Assembly (NCBI GenBank): GCA_020850695.1
Contig: JADZEF010000053.1
Location: forward strand, 1-48,061
Origin: Planctomycetaceae bacterium
GTDB lineage: Bacteria > Planctomycetota > Planctomycetia > Planctomycetales > Planctomycetaceae
Length of the DNA: 48,061 nt
Direction of reading: 5' to 3'
Within the stretch, counting starts at the first letter, position 1. Each line of letters starts with the position of its first letter. Under the pieces are notes generated by a model that did no database searches, was not told the origin of the DNA, and saw only the letters and a list, made by a program, of their open reading frames with translations. Position numbers and translations under genes: made by a program. Below, piece after piece: positions 43,842-48,061 of this stretch.

Positions 43842-46313
43842 ATGAAGCGTCTTCGCAGCGGCGGTGGTTGGCAGGCGATCTTCTACACCTTCCGGAAGGC
43901 TCGCGAGGCGGGCGGTTTCTGGAAGTTCTGGAAGGCGATGCGCTCGAAGAATGCCTGCAAGACGTGCGCGCTGGGCATGGGCGGCCAGAAGGGGGGCATG
44001 GTCAACGAGGCCGGCCACTTCCCCGAGGTCTGCAAAAAGTCGCTCCAGGCCATGGCCGCCGACATGCAGGGGGCCATCAAGCCGCAGTTCTACTCGACGT
44101 ATTCGATTCCGCAGCTGCAGGCCTTCAGTCCGCGCGAGCTGGAGTCGTGCGGGCGGTTGACGCAGCCGGTGCTGCTGAAGAAGGGATCTCAGTATTACCA
44201 GCCGATCTCGTGGGAAGAGGCGCTCCACAAGATCGTCGCGAAGCTGAAGGGGCTGCCGGCCAACGAGACATTCTGGTACTTCAGCGGCCGCAGTTCGAAC
44301 GAAGCGGGCTTCCTGCTTCAGCTGTTCGCCCGGCTGTACGGAACGAACAACGTCAACAACTGCTCGTACTATTGCCACCAGGCGAGCGGAGTGGGGTTGA
44401 ACAGCGTGCTGGGGACGGGAACTGCCACGCTGGTGCTGGACGACGTCGAGCATGCCGACCTGGTGTTCGTCATCGGCGGCAACCCGGCGAGCAACCACCC
44501 TCGATTGATGACGACGCTGAAGGAGGTCCGCAAGAAGGGGGGCGAGGTGATCGTCATCAACCCCATCGTCGAGACGGGTCTGGTGAACTTCAAAGTCCCC
44601 AGCGATCCATGGAGCCTTTTGTTCGGAACGCAGATCGCCACGCTCTACATCCAGCCGCACATCGGCGGCGACCTGGCCCTGCTGACCGGCGTGGCGAAGC
44701 GGATCCTCGAAATGGGAGCGCACGACGAGGCGTTCCTGCAGGCTTACTGCAACGGGTGGGACGCGAGCCAGGGGTCAGGATCCAGGAATCAGGAATCAGG
44801 GAAGAAAGAAGGAAATCCGACCGAGGCGCGAACCTTGCCCGATGAGGCAACTGGTTCGTCTTCCCTGAATCCTGAAACCCGCCCCCTGACCCCTTCCCTC
44901 AAGGAGCGGCTGCAGACCATCTCGTGGGACGAGATCCTGCGGAAGTCGGGCGTGACGATGGAAGACATCAACGCCATCGCCGAGCGCTACGCGCGGGCCG
45001 AGAACGTTGTCTTCTCGTGGACGATGGGCATCACGCACCATGCGCACGGCGTGCACAACGTCGAAGCCATTGCCAACCTCGCGCTGATGCGGGGCATGGT
45101 CGGACGGCCTAACGCGGGGCTGCTGCCGATCCGCGGACACTCCAACGTCCAGGGCATCGGCTCGATGGGCGTGACGCCCAAGCTCAAGGACGTCGTCCTC
45201 GAGCGGTTACAGAACCACTTCGGCGTAACGCTCCCCACGACGAAGGGGCTCGACACGCTCGGCTGCATGGAAGCGGCCGCGGCGAAGGAGCTCAAATTCG
45301 GCTTCTGCCTCGGCGGGAACCTCTACGGCTCGAACCCTGACGCCACATTCGCGAAGGAATCGCTCGGAGCGCTCGAACTCCTGGTCTATCTCAACACGAC
45401 GCTCAACACCGGCCATGCCCATGGACTGGCCGACGAAACGATCATCCTCCCGGTCCTCGCCCGCGACGAAGAGCCCGAGCCGACCACGCAGGAGTCGATG
45501 TTCAACTACGTCCGCATCAGCGACGGCGGCCCGCGACGCCACGAGGGCCCCCGCAGCGAAATCCAGGTGATCTCGGCCATCGCCCGCGGCGTCCTCGGCG
45601 ATTCGACGCCCGTTGACTTCGCCGACATGGAACACACCAGCAAAATCCGCGACGCCATCTCGAAGATCATCCCCGGCTGGGAAAAGCTGGGCGACATCGA
45701 CAAGACGAAGCACGAGTTCCAGATCCCCGGCCGCACCTTCCACCGCCCCCACTTTCCCACGCCCGACGGCAAGGCGCGGATGCAGGTTCACGAGCTGCCC
45801 GAACTGACCGGCGAGGCCAGGAACACCAAAGGGGTCAGGAATCAGGAATCAGGAATCAGGGAAGAGAAAAACGGTTTCAGCGCGGAGCGTGTCAGCGTCC
45901 ATTCTTCCCTGAATCCTGAATCCCGATCCCTGTCCCCCGCTCCCCCCACGCTGCGGCTGATGACCATTCGCAGCGAGGGGCAGTTCAATACCGTCGTCTA
46001 CGAAGACTACGACCTGTATCGCGGCGTTGATCGCCGCGACGTCATCCTGCTCCATCCGGACGACGTCATGCTGCTGGGCCTGAAGGAAGGCCAGCAGGTC
46101 ACGATTCGCAGCAACACCGGCGAGATGACCGGCATTCTCGTGAAAAGCTTCGACCAGATCCGGGCGGGGAACGCGGCGATGTACTACCCCGAGGCGAACG
46201 TCCTCGTTCCGAAGCACGCCGATCCCCACTCGAAGACGCCGGCGTTCAAGTCGGTCGAAATCGAGATCGAGGCCAGGCAGCCGGCCGTCGTGCCGCTGGT
46301 TCGGCAGAAGTAG
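43842..46313 (+). CDS. FdhF/YdeP-family molybdopterin oxidoreductase with two in-frame repeat inserts
   Basis: An 823-residue molybdopterin oxidoreductase of the FdhF/YdeP group. N-terminal cysteines (KNACKTCALGMGG, residues about 36-49) may hold an iron-sulfur cluster. Molybdopterin-binding motifs follow: YFSGRSSNEAGFLLQLFARLYG, CSYYCHQASG, VIGGNPASNHPR, and PNAGLLPIRGHSNVQGIGSMG; the C-terminal binding domain starts near LRLMTIRSEGQFNTVVYED. Two stretches (residues about 310-351 and 664-699) are unlike the rest and derive from the repeat elements at 44771-44893 and 45831-45937; both keep the frame. They sit at inter-domain positions, so activity may be preserved. E. coli YdeP aids acid resistance; the substrate here is unknown. 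No fdhD-like gene is adjacent. Confidence 0.9.
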   Translation: MKRLRSGGGWQAIFYTFRKAREAGGFWKFWKAMRSKNACKTCALGMGGQKGGMVNEAGHFPEVCKKSLQAMAADMQGAIKPQFYSTYSIPQLQAFSPRELESCGRLTQPVLLKKGSQYYQPISWEEALHKIVAKLKGLPANETFWYFSGRSSNEAGFLLQLFARLYGTNNVNNCSYYCHQASGVGLNSVLGTGTATLVLDDVEHADLVFVIGGNPASNHPRLMTTLKEVRKKGGEVIVINPIVETGLVNFKVPSDPWSLLFGTQIATLYIQPHIGGDLALLTGVAKRILEMGAHDEAFLQAYCNGWDASQGSGSRNQESGKKEGNPTEARTLPDEATGSSSLNPETRPLTPSLKERLQTISWDEILRKSGVTMEDINAIAERYARAENVVFSWTMGITHHAHGVHNVEAIANLALMRGMVGRPNAGLLPIRGHSNVQGIGSMGVTPKLKDVVLERLQNHFGVTLPTTKGLDTLGCMEAAAAKELKFGFCLGGNLYGSNPDATFAKESLGALELLVYLNTTLNTGHAHGLADETIILPVLARDEEPEPTTQESMFNYVRISDGGPRRHEGPRSEIQVISAIARGVLGDSTPVDFADMEHTSKIRDAISKIIPGWEKLGDIDKTKHEFQIPGRTFHRPHFPTPDGKARMQVHELPELTGEARNTKGVRNQESGIREEKNGFSAERVSVHSSLNPESRSLSPAPPTLRLMTIRSEGQFNTVVYEDYDLYRGVDRRDVILLHPDDVMLLGLKEGQQVTIRSNTGEMTGILVKSFDQIRAGNAAMYYPEANVLVPKHADPHSKTPAFKSVEIEIEARQPAVVPLVRQK
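44771..44893. repeat. Palindromic TCAGGA element inserted in-frame, copy A
   Basis: The left arm (GGGGTCAGG, then two AATCAGG units and GGGAAGA) is inverted at the right end (TCTTCCCTGAATCCTG through CTGACCCC). The element is 123 bp, an exact multiple of three, and is read through as RNQESGKKEG and SSLNPETRPLTP without stop codons inside the FdhF/YdeP gene. Confidence 0.8.
45831..45937. repeat. Palindromic TCAGGA element inserted in-frame, copy B
   Basis: The same family as 44771-44893: GGGGTCAGG followed by three AATCAGG units and GGGAAGA, and an inverted right arm (TTCTTCCCTGAATCCTGA through CTGTCCCC). Spanning about 107 bp (ends approximate), it is translated in the same frame as copy A (VRNQESGIREEK and SSLNPESRSLSP). 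Confidence 0.8.
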
Positions 46314-46571
46314 CCTCCACGCTTTCGCAAGTCGCGCGGAGTATCGAATGTCGACGGCACAACAGGAAAGTCGGAAAACAGGGAAGGTCGGAAAATCGTT
46401 CAGCTCGTCCCGCGGAGCGACACGACAACACAGAAGGCAAACCTCCGGTCTCATGCGTGTTGATATTCGAGTTGATTCCCATCATTCGCGAGACAGCCTT
46501 CCCTCGGTGAGCTCATTCCCGTGTGAGCGCTCTTGCATTGGATGCCATCCGTCTTTGAGAACGAGCAAGTC

Positions 46572-47993
46572 ATGACAAGCGATTTTCCTTCGACTTACGC
46601 GTGGTCTCGTCGCGCGATGCTCGCCCGGTGCGGGACCGGACTGGGACTCGTCGGGCTTGCGGGTCTGATCGGCGACACGTCAGATCTCCGTGCCGACGCG
46701 AGCCGCCGCAGCGGCCCGCTGGCGACGCGAGCTCCCCACCACACCCCGAGGGCGCGGAGCGTCATTCATCTCTATATGAATGGGGGGCCGTCGCAGGTCG
46801 ATACTTTCGACCCCAAGCCGGCCCTCAAAACGTTTGAAGGGCAGCGTCCCGAAAGCATCAGCGGACTGAAGACCGAGAACGCGACCGGCGGCCTCATGCC
46901 GTCGCCGTTCAAGTTTCATCGTTACGGCGAGAGCGGGATCGAAATCAGCGAGATTTTCGAGAACGTCGGACGGTGCGCGGACGATCTGTGCGTCATCCGG
47001 TCGATGCACACGAACGTGCCGAACCACGAGCCGTCGATGTTCATGATGAACTCGGGACATGTGCAGTCGGTCCGACCCAGCTATGGATCGTGGCTGCTGT
47101 ATGGGCTCGGGACGGAGAACGCGAACCTTCCCGGATACGTCGTGCTGGGGCCGGGGCTGCCCGTCAACGGCGCGGCGAACTGGAGCAGTCGCTTCCTCCC
47201 CGGCATCTACCAGGGGACGCACCTCAACGCGGGGGACCCGAACTCGGTTCTGCCGAATCTCAAGAACACTCAGCTGACCAGCGCCGCACAACGCGAGCAG
47301 CTCGACCTCGTGCAACAGCTCAATCGCAGCCAGGTCGAGCGCGTCGGAACCGACCCGCTGCTCGAAGCGCGGATCGAGTCGCTGGAGATGGCCTTCCGCA
47401 TGCAGGCCGCCGCCCCCGAGGCCTTCGATCTCGCCAGGGAGTCGGAAGCGACGCACACGCTGTATGGCATTAACAAGGGAGGCAAGGACTTTGCCCGCAA
47501 CTGTCTCCTCGCGCGGCGGCTCGTCGAGCGCGGCGTGCGTGTGGTGCAGGTGTACTACGGCAACTTCCAGCCGTGGGACACGCACGGCGACAACGCCAAC
47601 CAGCAGGCAAAACTCAGCCGCGAAGTCGATCCGCCCATCGCCGCTCTCCTCCAGGACCTCAAGCTCCGCGGGCTGCTCGACGAGACGCTCGTGCTGTGGA
47701 GCGGCGAGTTCGGCCGCACTCCGGCTTCTCAAGGAACCGGACGCGATCACAACCACTGGGGATTCTCGGCGTGGCTGGCGGGGGGCGGGGTGAAGGGAGG
47801 CATGACCTACGGCGCCACGGACGACTTCGGCTTCAAGGCGGTCGAGAAACGCGTCCACCCGCACGACCTGCACGCGACGATGCTGCACCTCTTGGGTCTC
47901 GACCACGAGAAGCTCACCTATCGCTACAGCGGTCGCGACTTCCGCCTGACCGATGTCCACGGGACAGTCATTCACGAAATTCTCAAGGCATGA
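46572..47993 (+). CDS. DUF1501 secreted protein (copy 3)
   Basis: A 473-residue DUF1501 protein. A twin-arginine-like signal lies near the start (SRRAMLARCGTGLGLVGLAG). Core motifs: IHLYMNGGPSQVDTFDPK, SMHTNVPNHEPSMFMMNSGH, VYYGNFQPWDTHGDN and LWSGEFGRTPASQGTGRDHNHW. The ATG at 46572 is used; a longer in-frame start at 46533 adds 13 residues of no evident value. The 258-bp gap to the oxidoreductase gene shows nothing. No DUF1549/1553 gene is upstream; one could begin outside the window. Confidence 0.93.
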   Translation: MTSDFPSTYAWSRRAMLARCGTGLGLVGLAGLIGDTSDLRADASRRSGPLATRAPHHTPRARSVIHLYMNGGPSQVDTFDPKPALKTFEGQRPESISGLKTENATGGLMPSPFKFHRYGESGIEISEIFENVGRCADDLCVIRSMHTNVPNHEPSMFMMNSGHVQSVRPSYGSWLLYGLGTENANLPGYVVLGPGLPVNGAANWSSRFLPGIYQGTHLNAGDPNSVLPNLKNTQLTSAAQREQLDLVQQLNRSQVERVGTDPLLEARIESLEMAFRMQAAAPEAFDLARESEATHTLYGINKGGKDFARNCLLARRLVERGVRVVQVYYGNFQPWDTHGDNANQQAKLSREVDPPIAALLQDLKLRGLLDETLVLWSGEFGRTPASQGTGRDHNHWGFSAWLAGGGVKGGMTYGATDDFGFKAVEKRVHPHDLHATMLHLLGLDHEKLTYRYSGRDFRLTDVHGTVIHEILKA

Positions 47994-48061
47994 GGCCGTG
48001 GGATGGCATTCGACGCCCGCAGAATGAAGAATGCAGGCGAACGAAAGCCCGTCCGGAAAAC

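Noticed and set aside
44771..45937. Assembly or sequencing error in the FdhF/YdeP gene
   Set aside because: Both inserts keep the frame and have consistent palindromic ends also found in the spacer near 2512-2567, which errors would not produce.

Overview
The window looks like a chromosomal segment of a planctomycete (Planctomycetota). The basis is the gene content: three DUF1501 proteins, two large PSCyt/DUF1549/DUF1553 proteins with CxxCH motifs, a BatA/VWA membrane protein, a YXWGXW-repeat protein, a YdjY-domain protein, a bacterial microcompartment shell protein and FHA-coupled SpoIIE-type phosphatases. DNA is GC-rich, gene density is moderate, operons are short, and intergenic spacers are full of palindromic repeats. 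I found no rRNA, tRNA, CRISPR array, prophage or transposase gene.

Layout. 0-4.5 kb: end of a Flp/Tad pilus-type locus (unknown membrane protein, CpaB-like protein, FHA-CpaF ATPase fusion). 4.7-8.4 kb, minus strand: BON-like/Ig-like membrane protein, FHA-GAF-SpoIIE phosphatase, RidA-like protein. 8.8-12.4 kb, minus: HpcH/HpaI aldolase fused to two cupins, and an ALDH7-like aldehyde dehydrogenase. 12.5-14.4 kb: divergent tadA (tRNA adenosine deaminase) and ispG. 14.4-18.6 kb, minus: a DUF1549/DUF1553 plus DUF1501 pair. 19-26.3 kb, plus: secreted protein, tandem-BMC shell protein with a strong terminator, cytochrome-type DUF1549/1553 protein, orphan E2 acyltransferase, YCII/DGPF protein and DoxX protein. 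26.8-29.5 kb: YXWGXW protein with a very repetitive tail. 29.7-33.5 kb, minus: proline-rich lipoprotein, YdjY protein and a second FHA-GAF-SpoIIE phosphatase. 33.9-35.2 kb: DUF1501. 35.4-36.4 kb, minus: two cysteine-rich secreted proteins. 36.8-38.8 kb: prs and a lipoprotein. 38.9-40.3 kb, minus: ECF sigma factor and an unknown protein. 40.8-48 kb, plus: small unknown protein, BatA/VWA protein, FdhF/YdeP molybdopterin oxidoreductase and a third DUF1501.

Housekeeping functions (ispG, tadA, prs, E2) are mixed with planctomycete-specific secreted and surface proteins, and with signalling built on FHA domains (pilus ATPase and two phosphatases).

The most striking non-genic signal is the repeat load. 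Five inverted-pair elements carry GTAG/CTAC (one GTGG) at their ends, the hallmark of REP/REPIN sequences mobilised by RAYT transposases, and one of them supplies the stop codon of the cpaF-like gene. A separate TCAGGA-type palindromic family lies in an intergenic spacer (eight perfect 7-bp units just upstream of cpaF) and twice in-frame inside the FdhF/YdeP coding sequence. The most unusual protein is a secreted protein of about 155 residues built on a CCxxxxx heptad (11 Cys-Cys pairs).
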